A DNA stretch of 17,525 bases, from contig QLUB01000024.1 of the NCBI GenBank assembly GCA_018725205.1, forward strand, positions 1 to 17,525. The letters run 5' to 3'. A program made the translations under genes and the position numbers. Source of the DNA: a candidate division NPL-UPA2 bacterium. GTDB taxonomy: Bacteria > Bacillota > UBA994. Shown here one piece after another: positions 6,529 through 14,471 of the stretch. The notes under the pieces were generated by a model. The model had not been told where the DNA came from, searched no databases, and saw nothing but the letters and a program-made list of their open reading frames with translations. The stretch's first letter is position 1, and every line of letters starts with the position of its first letter.

Positions 6529-8355
6529 ATGTGTGGTATAGTTGGCTATATTGGTAAGCTTAACGCAATGGGCGTCATTATGGACGGTCTCGGACGTTTG
6601 GAATACCGGGGATATGATTCAGCGGGTATCGTTTTGTTTGACGACGGGGGGCTGCTCTTGGCGAAGAACGCCGGACGCTTAAATGTGCTGGCGGAGCGTC
6701 TAAAGCACAACCCCCATAAAGCTGCACACTTAGGCATAGGACACACGCGCTGGGCAACGCATGGCGCACCTACCGATGTTAATGCCCACCCCCACATGGG
6801 ATGCGACGGGAGATTTGCTGTAGTACACAACGGCATTATCGAGAACTACAATGAGCTGCGCCGCGAGCTTGTGGCCCGCGGACACAAGTTTGTTTCGGAA
6901 ACAGACACCGAGGTCATACCGCATCTATTGGAGGAACTCTACGCAGGGGATTTGCCGGCGGCAGTACAAGATGCAGTCAAGCTGCTCAGAGGTGCTTTTG
7001 CTATTGCGGTAGTTTCGGCAGACGACCCAAGCATGGTAGTAGCATATCGGCAAGACAGCCCGCTCATTATTGGACTGGGGCAGGGCGAGAGCTTTTTGGC
7101 TTCCGATATTCCTGCGCTTTTGCCGTATACCCGGCGCACGGTAGTGTTAGATGACGGCGACCTCGCCGTACTCAAGGCCGAGGGCGTGGCGTTCTTCCGT
7201 CAGGGAGAGGCAGTACAAAAGGACATTATGTATGTAGAGTGGGATGAAGTCGCTGCTGAGAAAGCAGGATTCCCCCACTTTATGCTAAAGGAAATTCATG
7301 AACAGCCCAAGGCCCTTAGGGACACACTGGTCGGGCGCATAAAGGGCGGCGGCACTAATCTAGCCGAAGAAATCGGGCTTACCAAAGCAGCGGTCGCAAG
7401 CATAGGCCGCATTGCGATAGTGGCCTGCGGCACGGCATACCACGCCGGTCTCGTGGGGAAAGCGCTGATTGAAAAGTTGGCGCGCATTCATGTAGAAGTC
7501 GACGTGGCCTCGGAGTTTCGCTACCGGCAGCCGGTGCTTAGGCGCGAGGACTTGGTGATTATCGTCAGCCAATCCGGCGAAACAGCCGATACTCTCGCCG
7601 CCTTGCGGGAAGCTAAGCGGCAGGGATGCCGCGTAGTCGCCATTACTAACGTTGTCGGTAGTTCCGTATCGCGCGAAGGCGAACATGTGCTGCATACGCT
7701 AGCGGGGCCGGAGATAGCGGTGGCTTCCACTAAGGCCTATACAACGCAGCTAGCCGCACTTACGCTAATCGCGATTGAGCTTGGCTTAGCCCGCGGCACG
7801 CTGACGCTAGAGCGAGCGAGTGGGCTGTTGCAGGGAATCAAGGCGCTTCCACAGCACGTTAGCGAGATTTTGGCTCAAACCGAGGCTATTCAAGCGATAG
7901 CAGTGCGCCTAGCGCAAAGCGAGCACGCCTTCTTTATCGGCAGGGGACTCGATTACGCCGTAGCGCTCGAGGGAGCGCTTAAGCTCAAAGAAATCTCCTA
8001 TATCCACGCCGAGGCCTATGCCGCAGGCGAACTTAAGCACGGCACCCTTGCTCTTATTACCGAGGATACGCCGGTGTTGTGTCTCTTTACTCAGCCGGAC
8101 ATAGCTGAGAAAATGGTCAGCAACGTCGAAGTAGTGCGTGCGCGGGGAGCTTTCACTGTAGCTGTTTCTAGCTGCGACGCCTCTTTAACCGCCACCATCG
8201 CGCATCACGAAATACGTATCCCCAACACCGACCCACTGCTAGCTCCCATACTGGCAGTTCTCCCACTGCAGCTTATCGCCTACTACGCCGCCGTAGTGCG
8301 CGGCACAGACGTAGACAAACCCCGCAACCTCGCCAAAAGCGTTACTGTGGAGTAA
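6529..8355 (+). CDS. glmS: Glutamine:fructose-6-phosphate aminotransferase (isomerising) GlmS
   Basis: GlmS makes glucosamine-6-phosphate from fructose-6-phosphate and glutamine, the entry step to amino-sugar and cell-wall synthesis. The 608 residues match the family. The N-terminal class II amidotransferase domain starts with the nucleophile C2 (MCGIVGYIG) and contains GHTRWATHG and the HNGIIENY segment. Two SIS sugar-isomerase domains follow, with CGTAYH (300-305), SQSGETADT (347-355), STKAYTTQ (400-407) and HAEAYAAGELKHG. The protein ends in LAKSVTVE with the Schiff-base lysine at 603. GAGGAGG lies 11 bases before the ATG. The gene is controlled by the ribozyme directly upstream and appears to be cotranscribed with glmM, because the ribozyme 5' end is within glmM. 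Confidence 0.98.
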   Translation: MCGIVGYIGKLNAMGVIMDGLGRLEYRGYDSAGIVLFDDGGLLLAKNAGRLNVLAERLKHNPHKAAHLGIGHTRWATHGAPTDVNAHPHMGCDGRFAVVHNGIIENYNELRRELVARGHKFVSETDTEVIPHLLEELYAGDLPAAVQDAVKLLRGAFAIAVVSADDPSMVVAYRQDSPLIIGLGQGESFLASDIPALLPYTRRTVVLDDGDLAVLKAEGVAFFRQGEAVQKDIMYVEWDEVAAEKAGFPHFMLKEIHEQPKALRDTLVGRIKGGGTNLAEEIGLTKAAVASIGRIAIVACGTAYHAGLVGKALIEKLARIHVEVDVASEFRYRQPVLRREDLVIIVSQSGETADTLAALREAKRQGCRVVAITNVVGSSVSREGEHVLHTLAGPEIAVASTKAYTTQLAALTLIAIELGLARGTLTLERASGLLQGIKALPQHVSEILAQTEAIQAIAVRLAQSEHAFFIGRGLDYAVALEGALKLKEISYIHAEAYAAGELKHGTLALITEDTPVLCLFTQPDIAEKMVSNVEVVRARGAFTVAVSSCDASLTATIAHHEIRIPNTDPLLAPILAVLPLQLIAYYAAVVRGTDVDKPRNLAKSVTVE

Positions 8356-8360
8356 CGAGG

Positions 8361-8400
8361 GGAAGCAGAAGGGACGGAGCCTTTTGCTTCTTTTGCTTCC
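8361..8400 (+). terminator. Hairpin after glmS, possible weak terminator
   Basis: GGAAGC (8361-8366) pairs with GCTTCC (8395-8400), and AGAAG (8367-8371) with CTTCT (8387-8391), leaving a three-base TTT bulge on the 3' side. It lies 6 bases after the glmS stop. No run of T follows, so it may be an RNA-stability element or processing site rather than a terminator. The 3' arm contains the direct repeat TTTTGCTTC twice. Confidence 0.35.
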
Positions 8401-8457
8401 TAGACCGAGAAGCCGAAGTAAGATAGAATGGGGATGAAAACAGCTGGAGGATACGAT

Positions 8458-8811
8458 ATGCTTGGCTTAGGCATTGACATTACGCCTGTGGAGCGCATTG
8501 CGGCACTCGACCGCGCCTACCCCGAGAGGTTTCGCCGCAAGGTCTTAGCGCCGGGTGAGATGCCGCGCACGGCAGAGTCACTCGCAGGGCTTTGGGCGGC
8601 AAAAGAGGCCGTGAGCAAGGCGCTTGGGACAGGCTTTGGCGAGTTTGGGCCCCGCGATATCCGCATTGGCTACGACGCGCACGGAGCCCCCACGGTAACG
8701 CTAGCGGGACGAGCAGAGCAAGTAGCGCAGGCTCGCGGCATTGCCCGCCTACTGGTGTCTATATCGCACGCCGGGGGCATGGCAGTGGCCTGTGCAGCCG
8801 CGCTACAGTAG
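8458..8811 (+). CDS. acpS: Holo-[acyl-carrier-protein] synthase AcpS
   Basis: AcpS transfers 4'-phosphopantetheine from CoA to the serine of acyl carrier protein, which activates fatty-acid synthesis. The 117 residues match the compact AcpS type. The Mg/CoA-binding motif MLGLGIDITPVERI holds D7, and the second motif GLWAAKEAVSKALGTG holds E50 and K54. The ATG is chosen because GGAGG lies eight bases upstream and the conserved domain begins at its third residue. An in-frame ATG at 8428 has no good ribosome site. In many Bacillota an NAD(P)HX epimerase/dehydratase gene stands between acpS and alr; here acpS is followed directly by alr after 48 bases. Confidence 0.95.
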   Translation: MLGLGIDITPVERIAALDRAYPERFRRKVLAPGEMPRTAESLAGLWAAKEAVSKALGTGFGEFGPRDIRIGYDAHGAPTVTLAGRAEQVAQARGIARLLVSISHAGGMAVACAAALQ

Positions 8812-8859
8812 TAAGTGAGAATTAGTCAGCGAGAATCCTAGCGGGAGAAGTGATGGCAC

Positions 8860-10020
8860 ATGGCCCCTATACGTTCGACAGTCGCGGACATCTCACTTGA
8901 CCGCATCGCCTTAAATGTACAAGCTATACGGGGACTAATCCCTACGCGCACCGAGCTTATGGCCGTGGTGAAAGCCGATGCCTATGGGCACGGTGCCATT
9001 GAGGTGGCTTCTCTAGCTTTGTCCGCAGGCGCAACGCGCTTAGGGGTGGCGGTGCTGGATGAGGCGATAGAACTTAGGCGGGCAGGGATTGCCGCACCGA
9101 TTCACATCCTTGGGCATGTAGAGCCCGAGTGTGCCGAGCAAGTAGTGAAACTTGGTCTCACGGCAACAGTCTATGATCGTGAATCTGTGCTGGCGCTATC
9201 TGGTGCAGCTACGCGGCTCGCTAGGAAAGTAAAAGTACACGTTAAGGTAGATACCGGCATGGGTCGCTTAGGCGTGCGGCCACAGGACGCAGTAGGGTTT
9301 GCCGAGCTAGCCATTGGCCTGCCGCATCTAGAAGTGGAGGGCGTTTTTTCGCACCTAGCCTGTGCCGACTCCGCTGACTTATCTTCTGCGCGCGGCCAGA
9401 TTACTGCTTTCCATGAAAGCTGCATGCGCCTTGAGTCGAGGGGGCATCGGCTCACTAAGCATATCGCCAATACGGCGGCCATCTTGGCTCTACCCGAGAG
9501 CCACCTGGATATGGTAAGATTAGGATTGGGGCTGTATGGGATGTATCCTGCGCCCCACATGAAGTCTCTCGTTAAGCTTCATACCGCTATGTCTTTGCGC
9601 TCACGGCTGTCTCATGTCAAGTGGGTGGAAGACAAAACCCCTATCGGCTATGGTTGGACCTACCGCGCGGCAGGACAGCGCCTAATAGCTACCGCCCCCA
9701 TCGGCTATGCAGATGGCTACTCGCGCCGACTCAGTAATGTAGGGCAGGCGCTAGTGGCAGGGCAGAGGGTGCCCCTCGTCGGGCGGGTATGCATGGATCA
9801 GTGTATGTTCGATGTCACGGGTCTCGCGGCCAAAACGGGGGATGAGATAGTTCTCTTAGGCAGAGCCGAGCAGGATGAGATCACGGTAGATGAAGTAGCC
9901 GCTTGGATGGGCACCATAAACTACGAAGTTACCTGCCTGATCAGCAGGCGGGTTTCTAGGGTGTTCTGGCGCAACAACGTAGTCTCAGGGGTACGCACCT
10001 TACTGGGGCGGATGCATTAA
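8860..10020 (+). CDS. alr: Alanine racemase (PLP-dependent)
   Basis: Alr interconverts L- and D-alanine and supplies D-Ala for peptidoglycan. The 386 residues match the family. The PLP lysine is K38 in AVVKADAYGHG. The opposite catalytic base is Y264 in PIGYGWTYRA, equal to Tyr265 of the Geobacillus enzyme. PIGYADGYSRRLSN and VGRVCMDQCMFDVT are further signatures. GGGAGAAG lies nine bases before the ATG. An ATG seven bases earlier is out of frame. The association of alr with a downstream mazEF (ndoAI-ndoA) module is common in Bacillota and is kept here. Confidence 0.96.
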   Translation: MAPIRSTVADISLDRIALNVQAIRGLIPTRTELMAVVKADAYGHGAIEVASLALSAGATRLGVAVLDEAIELRRAGIAAPIHILGHVEPECAEQVVKLGLTATVYDRESVLALSGAATRLARKVKVHVKVDTGMGRLGVRPQDAVGFAELAIGLPHLEVEGVFSHLACADSADLSSARGQITAFHESCMRLESRGHRLTKHIANTAAILALPESHLDMVRLGLGLYGMYPAPHMKSLVKLHTAMSLRSRLSHVKWVEDKTPIGYGWTYRAAGQRLIATAPIGYADGYSRRLSNVGQALVAGQRVPLVGRVCMDQCMFDVTGLAAKTGDEIVLLGRAEQDEITVDEVAAWMGTINYEVTCLISRRVSRVFWRNNVVSGVRTLLGRMH

Positions 10021-10031
10021 CTTCCCGTTTG

Positions 10032-10061
10032 TTGACACACTTATCTTGGGGTAGATATAAT
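10032..10061 (+). promoter_or_regulatory. Sigma-A promoter for mazEF
   Basis: A perfect TTGACA (10032-10037) and a perfect TATAAT (10056-10061) are separated by 18 bases. The site lies in the 84-base gap between alr and mazE and faces mazE. Both hexamers match the vegetative consensus exactly, so the toxin-antitoxin pair should be strongly transcribed independently of alr. No clear operator palindrome was seen around it. Confidence 0.88.
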
Positions 10062-10104
10062 TAGGTACGGTGGGCATGTCCGAATTGGAGAGGTGTGTGG
10101 CAGG

Positions 10105-10377
10105 GTGGCAGTCACAAAACGCATAATGGTTACTTTACCGGAGCATCTGTTGGCAGAGCTTGACAAGCTGGTGCGTGAAACCAGTGGGAATCGCAGCCAG
10201 TTCGTGCAGGATGCGATGCGTTCCTACCTGCAAGCTAAACAAAAACGGCACCTCTACGAAGCCCTGAAACACGGATACATGGACATGGCGGAAATAAACC
10301 TAGCCCTCGCACGTGAGAATCTGGAGTTAGATAACGAAGCCTTAGAGAAAACGAGAGCAGCGGGTGGAGTGAGCTAG
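10105..10377 (+). CDS. mazE: MazE/EndoAI-type antitoxin (ribbon-helix-helix, CopG family)
   Basis: The product, about 90 residues with the GTG start chosen here, is the antitoxin partner of the MazF endoribonuclease. The N-terminus (KRIMVTLPEHLLAELDKLV, then GNRSQFVQDAMRSYL) is a ribbon-helix-helix DNA-binding domain. The C-terminal part (HGYMDMAEINLALARENLEL) matches the toxin-binding helix of Bacillus EndoAI. The start at 10105 is favoured because GGAGAGG ends 11 bases upstream and homologues begin near this point. An in-frame GTG at 10093 lies within that ribosome site. It stands directly upstream of mazF, one base apart. The frame is intact, unlike its partner. Confidence 0.9.
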   Translation: MAVTKRIMVTLPEHLLAELDKLVRETSGNRSQFVQDAMRSYLQAKQKRHLYEALKHGYMDMAEINLALARENLELDNEALEKTRAAGGVS

Positions 10378-10378
10378 G

Positions 10379-10728
10379 TTGAACATCAGGCGCGGCGATA
10401 TTTACTATGCGGACTTAAGCCCGGTGGTGGGCTCGGAGCAAGGTGGAGTTCGCCCGGTACTGGTTGTACAGAACGATGTCGGCAACAAATACAGCCCCAC
10501 GGTTATTGTCGCAGCCATAACTTCGCAGATTGAGAAGGCGCGCTTACCCACCCACGTAGAGATAACCCCGCAAGAGACCGGGCTGGAACGCAATTCGGTT
10601 ATTCTGCTTGAGCAAGACGGACCATCGACAAGCAGCGTCTCACCCACAAAATCGCCCATCTAGAAAAAGATGTGATGGACAGAGTAAACGCTGCGCTGGA
10701 GATTTCTTTGGGACTTATATCTTTCTAA
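10379..10728 (+). pseudogene. mazF: mazF endoribonuclease toxin, broken by a 1-nt frameshift
   Basis: MazF/EndoA cuts single-stranded mRNA at short motifs such as UACAU. From the TTG start (GGAG nine bases upstream) the frame reads a normal MazF: MNIRRGDIYYADLSPVVGSE, GGVRPVLVVQND, ITSQIEKARLPTHVEI and ERNSVILLEQ, to about residue 79. It then runs into TAG at 10661-10663. One frame over, from CGG at 10618, the expected C-terminus continues: RTIDKQRLTHKIAHLEKDVM, then NAALEISLGLISF, ending at TAA 10726-10728. Adding one base near 10616 would give 116 residues, the normal length. Either the gene is mutated, with toxin lost and antitoxin kept, or the assembly has an indel. No slippery heptamer is present, so programmed frameshifting is unlikely. 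Confidence 0.9.
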
Positions 10729-10732
10729 CTAA

Positions 10733-10761
10733 GGAGCCTAAGTAAAACAGGCCCTTTTTTT
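10733..10761 (+). terminator. Intrinsic terminator after mazF
   Basis: GG-A-GCCT (10733-10739) pairs with AGGC-CC (10749-10754) around a nine-base loop, with one bulged A, and is followed by seven T (10755-10761). It starts five bases after the mazF stop. The stem is short (six pairs), so some read-through into the next gene is likely. No clear promoter is visible between it and that gene. Confidence 0.7.
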
Positions 10762-10818
10762 GTGTGTGTGGAAGGAAAAGGACTATGGCAGCAGAACTTA
10801 ACGGGGGGAGGGATTCCT

Positions 10819-11802
10819 ATGAAAACGTTACCGCGCGTTAAGCTTGCCATGCTGCCTACAGCGCTTGAGGAAGCTCCGCGCCTCTGCAAAGAGCTTGATA
10901 TCACTTTGTTTGTTAAGCGAGACGATAACACGGGTCTCGCGCTGGGGGGCAACAAGGCCCGGAAACTAGAGTATTTGGTAGGTGAAGCGGTAGAACTGGG
11001 TGCGGACACTTTGATTACCACCGGCGCACCGCAGAGTAACCACTGCCGCATGACCGCTGCCGCCGCAGCAAAGGTGGGGCTGGCCTGTCACCTCGTGTTA
11101 AACGGCACGGCTTTAACCGTGAAACAAGGCAACTTACTGCTAGATGAGCTGCTGGGTGCCAAAGTGCATTTTCTAGGGAGCGACGACGCTAGTCTAGCCC
11201 CAGCGAGAATGCAGGGGCTTAACGACGAACTTACCGCACGCGGTGCCAGGCCGTACCTTGTACCACTAGGAGGGTCTAGCCCTGTGGGCGCGGTAGCGTA
11301 TGTCATGGCTATCGAGGAGTTGCTCACCCAATCCTGTGGCCAAAATTTTGACTATATTGTGCATGCCTCGGGTTCAGCCGGCACACAGGCCGGTTTGCTG
11401 GCCGGGGTTAAGTCTTTTGGCTTGCCAACGCGTGTGATTGGCATAAGCGTCAGCAGGCCGCAGTTAAGATTAGCGCGCGAGGTTTTGGAGCTGTGTCGGG
11501 ACACGCTCACCCATGCAGGTGCGCAGACACGCGTAGAAGAGGATGACGTCATCGTCTACGATGAGTACGTGGGTCGAGGCTATGGCCTGCCCACGGAAGC
11601 TTCCACGAGTGCACTAGAGCTTTTTGCACGGCGCGAGGGAATCATTCTCGACCCTGTGTACACGGCTAAGGCCGCAGCGGGCCTCATCGACTTAGTGCGG
11701 CGCGGCACTATACCCGCCCACTCTCGCGTTCTGTTCTGGCATACGGGGGGCATGCCGGCGCTCTTTGCCGATTTAGCGCCACACTGGGGGGAAAAAGCGT
11801 GA
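10819..11802 (+). CDS. PLP-dependent D-cysteine desulfhydrase / ACC deaminase family enzyme
   Basis: The 327-residue protein belongs to the fold-type II PLP family of D-cysteine desulfhydrase (DcyD) and 1-aminocyclopropane-1-carboxylate deaminase. DcyD breaks D-cysteine into pyruvate, ammonia and sulfide. Seen: the PLP lysine K46 in LALGGNKARKLEYL, the substrate-side serine in APQSNHCRMTAAAA (S73), and the phosphate-binding loop ASGSAGTQAGL. The ATG is chosen because GGGGGGAGGG lies six to seven bases upstream and homologues begin MKTLPRVKLAM-like; the open frame upstream crosses the terminator T-run. It overlaps the next gene by four bases (GTGA). L-cysteate sulfo-lyase or ACC deaminase activity cannot be excluded. 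The partner genes suggest amino-acid or peptide catabolism. Confidence 0.85.
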   Translation: MKTLPRVKLAMLPTALEEAPRLCKELDITLFVKRDDNTGLALGGNKARKLEYLVGEAVELGADTLITTGAPQSNHCRMTAAAAAKVGLACHLVLNGTALTVKQGNLLLDELLGAKVHFLGSDDASLAPARMQGLNDELTARGARPYLVPLGGSSPVGAVAYVMAIEELLTQSCGQNFDYIVHASGSAGTQAGLLAGVKSFGLPTRVIGISVSRPQLRLAREVLELCRDTLTHAGAQTRVEEDDVIVYDEYVGRGYGLPTEASTSALELFARREGIILDPVYTAKAAAGLIDLVRRGTIPAHSRVLFWHTGGMPALFADLAPHWGEKA

Positions 11803-12518
11803 AGCCAATTATTGGCATTACCTGTTTTCATGACTGGCCAGAGCAGCGCCACCGCCAAAACGACACCTATATTAACGCTGTCAAGCAGGCGGGAGGTCTA
11901 CCAATTCTGCTTCCTTGCCTTGCGGGCGAGGCAGACATAGGTACGCATCTAGACCTTGTGCACGGTCTGCTGGTGGCAGGTGGACCTGACGCGGACCCCG
12001 TATTTTTTGGGGAGGAGCCGGAAGAAGGCTTGGGCAATGTTAATCCATGTATGGACGCCTATGAGATACCGATAATTGCCATGGCGCTTAAGCGTGATAT
12101 GCCAGTGTTTGGCATCTGCCGGGGCGAGCAGATGCTTAATATTGCTGCCGGCGGTTCGGTCATTCAGCATCTGCCTACTACGGTACGGCGCGTACTTAAA
12201 CATCAGCAGTCCGCCCCGCGCAGTTACGTGACCCACTCCATCGACCTTGCCGCCGGCACACTGCTGTCACGCATCCTTGGGGCGGAGACTACGAGGGTAA
12301 ACAGCTTTCACCACCAAGCGGTAGGCCGTGTCGCTCTGGGTTTCTGCGTGTCGGCTGTAGCGCCGGACGGCGTGATTGAGGCCATCGAGTCCACCGAGCA
12401 CAAGTTTGCCATCGGTGTGCAGTGGCATCCGGAGTGCATGTGGGACAGCACGCCTAATTTCGACGTCTTGTTTGACGCCTTTGTGTTGGCGTGTAGGAAC
12501 TATGAACAGCTATCCTAA
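11799..12518 (+). CDS. Class I glutamine-amidotransferase-like hydrolase, peptidase C26 (gamma-glutamyl hydrolase family)
   Basis: The 239-residue protein resembles PuuD-type gamma-glutamyl-GABA hydrolases, which cut gamma-glutamyl amide bonds. The nucleophile is C107 in VFGICRGEQMLNIAAGGS, and the catalytic His/Glu pair is H210/E212 in IGVQWHPECM. The N-terminus MKPIIGITC and the LLVAGGPDADP loop are family signatures. It starts with GTG inside the stop of the preceding gene (GTGA), so translation is coupled. Its end overlaps the following ATG by 17 bases. No putrescine-pathway genes are nearby, so the real substrate is open; a gamma-glutamyl peptide or amide is the fair guess. Confidence 0.86.
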   Translation: MKPIIGITCFHDWPEQRHRQNDTYINAVKQAGGLPILLPCLAGEADIGTHLDLVHGLLVAGGPDADPVFFGEEPEEGLGNVNPCMDAYEIPIIAMALKRDMPVFGICRGEQMLNIAAGGSVIQHLPTTVRRVLKHQQSAPRSYVTHSIDLAAGTLLSRILGAETTRVNSFHHQAVGRVALGFCVSAVAPDGVIEAIESTEHKFAIGVQWHPECMWDSTPNFDVLFDAFVLACRNYEQLS

Positions 12519-13569
12519 ACCGCGCCCGCGCGAGCTTGGGCTCGTTTTTGGGACACTGCCGACAGGAGAGCGTAATGCCATTACAGACGTGCCGGAGGTT
12601 CTGGTGGGGCATGTGGACGTAGTGCAGGGGGAAGATGTGCGCACGGGGGTAACAGTCATCCTCCCGCATGCCGACAACATCTTTCGCCTAAAGGTAGAAG
12701 CCGCCGTATACGTTATTAACGGTTTTGGCAAGGCGGCGGGAGTCACACAAATTGAGGAACTAGGCGTGCTGGAGACGCCTATCGCCGTAACCAACACGCT
12801 TAGTGTCCCGGCTGCCATCGAAGGGCTCATAGAATACAGCTTAAAGCATAACCCTGAGATAGGCACAACCACCGGCACAGTTAACGCCGTGGTAGGCGAA
12901 TGTAATGACGGCCACCTAAACGACATTCGCGGGCGGCACGTTAAGCCGACTCATGTGGCAGAGGCTATAGCCGACGCCCGCGGCGGCTATGTACCTGAGG
13001 GGGACGTAGGCGCAGGTAAGGGCATGGTGTGCTTTGGCTATAAAGGTGGAATAGGCACCTCGTCACGCCTTGTCGGCGACTACACTCTAGGGTGCCTGGT
13101 CCTTACGAACTTCGGTCGCAAAGAACACCTGACAATTTTAGGGCGGCCGATAGGCAGGCAACTGGCTACTCGGGCAGGCAGTGCCAGCCCGGACGGTTCG
13201 GTCATTATCGTCTTGGCCACGAATGCGCCGCTTGACGCGCGGCAGCTATTGCGATTGGCACGGCGCGGCGGGCTTGGCCTTGCCCGCGTAGGCAGTGTAG
13301 TCTCACACGGGAGCGGGGATTATGTCTTTGCCTTTTCCACCGCTAACAAGACGCTTCACTTTGAGGACAGGACCGAGGTTTCGCGTATTCGGCTCAACGA
13401 AGGCAGCCCCCTAATGACAACGCTGTTCCAGGCAACTGTAGAGAGCATTGAGGAAGCGGTGGTGAACTCACTGTTTGCGGCCGACACGGTCGTGGGGCTA
13501 AGGGGTCGTGTAGTGCAGGCACTGCCGGTGAAGAAAGTTTTAGAGCTATTACGCGATTGGCGCGTCTAG
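12502..13569 (+). CDS. P1/S58 family aminopeptidase (DmpA/BapA-like, self-processing)
   Basis: The 355-residue protein matches the DmpA/BapA family of N-terminal-nucleophile aminopeptidases, which release D- or L-amino acids or beta-peptides from N-termini. Signatures are ITDVPEVLVGHVDV and VRTGVTVILP at the N-terminus, and TGTVNAVVGECNDG and GGIGTSSRLVGDYTLG in the middle. The processing site PDG|SVIIVLATNAPLD would make S233 the new N-terminal nucleophile after autocleavage at G232. The second ATG-proximal frame is favoured because the open frame upstream lies inside the preceding gene. The 17-base overlap with that gene and the absence of a signal peptide suggest a cytoplasmic enzyme in the same operon, consistent with peptide breakdown. 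Confidence 0.88.
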   Translation: MNSYPKPRPRELGLVFGTLPTGERNAITDVPEVLVGHVDVVQGEDVRTGVTVILPHADNIFRLKVEAAVYVINGFGKAAGVTQIEELGVLETPIAVTNTLSVPAAIEGLIEYSLKHNPEIGTTTGTVNAVVGECNDGHLNDIRGRHVKPTHVAEAIADARGGYVPEGDVGAGKGMVCFGYKGGIGTSSRLVGDYTLGCLVLTNFGRKEHLTILGRPIGRQLATRAGSASPDGSVIIVLATNAPLDARQLLRLARRGGLGLARVGSVVSHGSGDYVFAFSTANKTLHFEDRTEVSRIRLNEGSPLMTTLFQATVESIEEAVVNSLFAADTVVGLRGRVVQALPVKKVLELLRDWRV

Positions 13570-13584
13570 ACAGGGGGTGTACAC

Positions 13585-14052
13585 ATGAAAAAGCAGGCCA
13601 ACAAAAGGAGCAGCAAAGAAAAGCCTAGCCCGCGTAGCACGTCGGGTAGTGCGCAGGAAGTCGAGCTGCTTAGGTGGACAGCCACGCCCTTCCGCGAGGA
13701 GCCCAAGAAAGGCGCTATCTTCGTGGTAAGCTGCCTTCTGTTTCTCGCGTTGCTATATATACTGTATCGGGAGATAATATGGGTAGTGCTGGCGGTTGGT
13801 GTCTTAACTGCCGCCTACAGCTCTTACATTTTCCCCTCACACTATCGCCTCACCACGGCGGGGGTGGACGTAAAGTCGCTGTTTCACAGGACTACACGGG
13901 CGTGGCCGCAGTACACGGGTATGCGTAAGCATGTTGACGGCGTATTTCTTGTTTACGGCATAGGTAGACAGAGCAAGCTGGGCCATTTCCTGTATTTTGG
14001 CGACAAAAAACCCGAGGAAGTGCTAGCCGTTATAGGCAGATTTATCACATAG
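13585..14052 (+). CDS. Small membrane protein with two transmembrane helices, PH-like C-terminus
   Basis: I do not recognise this 155-residue protein by name. A lysine-rich, polar N-terminus (about 1-42) is followed by two hydrophobic helices (43-61 and 64-82). The soluble C-terminus reads like a bacterial PH/YcxB-type beta domain: the stretch HYRLTTAGVDVKSLFHRTTR, then WPQYTGMRKHVDGVFL, and a closing helix KPEEVLAVIGRFI. Such proteins are often annotated only as hypothetical membrane proteins. GGGGGTG lies eight bases before the ATG, and the gene starts 15 bases after the aminopeptidase stop. Whether it belongs to that operon or to the MutL cluster downstream is unclear. Confidence 0.75.
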   Translation: MKKQANKRSSKEKPSPRSTSGSAQEVELLRWTATPFREEPKKGAIFVVSCLLFLALLYILYREIIWVVLAVGVLTAAYSSYIFPSHYRLTTAGVDVKSLFHRTTRAWPQYTGMRKHVDGVFLVYGIGRQSKLGHFLYFGDKKPEEVLAVIGRFIT

Positions 14053-14082
14053 GCCAACTAGGGCGAAAGCGAGGTTAAGACC

Positions 14083-14379
14083 ATGGTTTTGGGTGTAGCC
14101 GATTTGACCCCGGAGCGCCGCGACGAATTGCTCCTAAAGGTAGCTGAGAAAATCGAACGGTTCGACATGATCACCCCTGCTATTTTCTTCCTGCAGATGA
14201 GCAAGCCCTTGTCTTTTGTGGGCAGTCAGGCTTTGCTTTCTTTTGCTCCGATGGCGGGCTTACTCATGAACGAGAAGCTACTCGAGGAATTTAGCCAAGT
14301 AATGGCCGACCGCGAAAACGTCGAGCGGTTAATGGTCCTGTTGGAAGAGCGGGAGGAACAAAAGCGCAAAAAGTCCTAA
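14083..14379 (+). CDS. Small alpha-helical protein of unknown function
   Basis: This 98-residue reading frame is not recognised. It is predicted helical throughout: a charged N-terminal segment (LTPERRDELLLKVAEKIERF), a hydrophobic middle (residues about 30-62, ITPAIFFLQMSKPLSF and FAPMAGLLM) that is too broken by polar residues to be a sure membrane helix, and a strongly charged C-terminal helix ending EEREEQKRKKS. GAGGT lies seven bases before the ATG. Codon use resembles its neighbours and the frame is uninterrupted. It stands 92 bases upstream of the MutL-family gene and may be functionally tied to it, but only position says so. Confidence 0.65.
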   Translation: MVLGVADLTPERRDELLLKVAEKIERFDMITPAIFFLQMSKPLSFVGSQALLSFAPMAGLLMNEKLLEEFSQVMADRENVERLMVLLEEREEQKRKKS

Positions 14380-14402
14380 CAGCGGGATTTCTTCTGGCTA
14401 TG

Positions 14403-14411
14403 TGATATAAC
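14403..14411 (+). promoter_or_regulatory. Possible extended -10 promoter before the MutL-family gene
   Basis: TGATATAAC combines the TGn extension with a near-consensus TATAAC hexamer (14406-14411) in the 92-base gap upstream of the MutL-family gene. No acceptable -35 hexamer is seen at 16-18 bases. The call is tentative. Confidence 0.3.
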
Positions 14412-14471
14412 GCTTAATTGTTGTGAGTGTTCCACCGCAAGTTCCCAATACGAAGGAGGATCAGGGGCATT

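Noticed and set aside
10610..10663. Programmed ribosomal frameshifting in mazF
   Set aside because: No slippery run such as A AAA AAG or a downstream pseudoknot is visible at the break, and MazF genes are not known to need one.
10762..10818. Longer start of the desulfhydrase-like gene near 10762
   Set aside because: It begins in the terminator T-run without a ribosome site. The ATG at 10819 has GGGGGGAGGG before it and fits the family.
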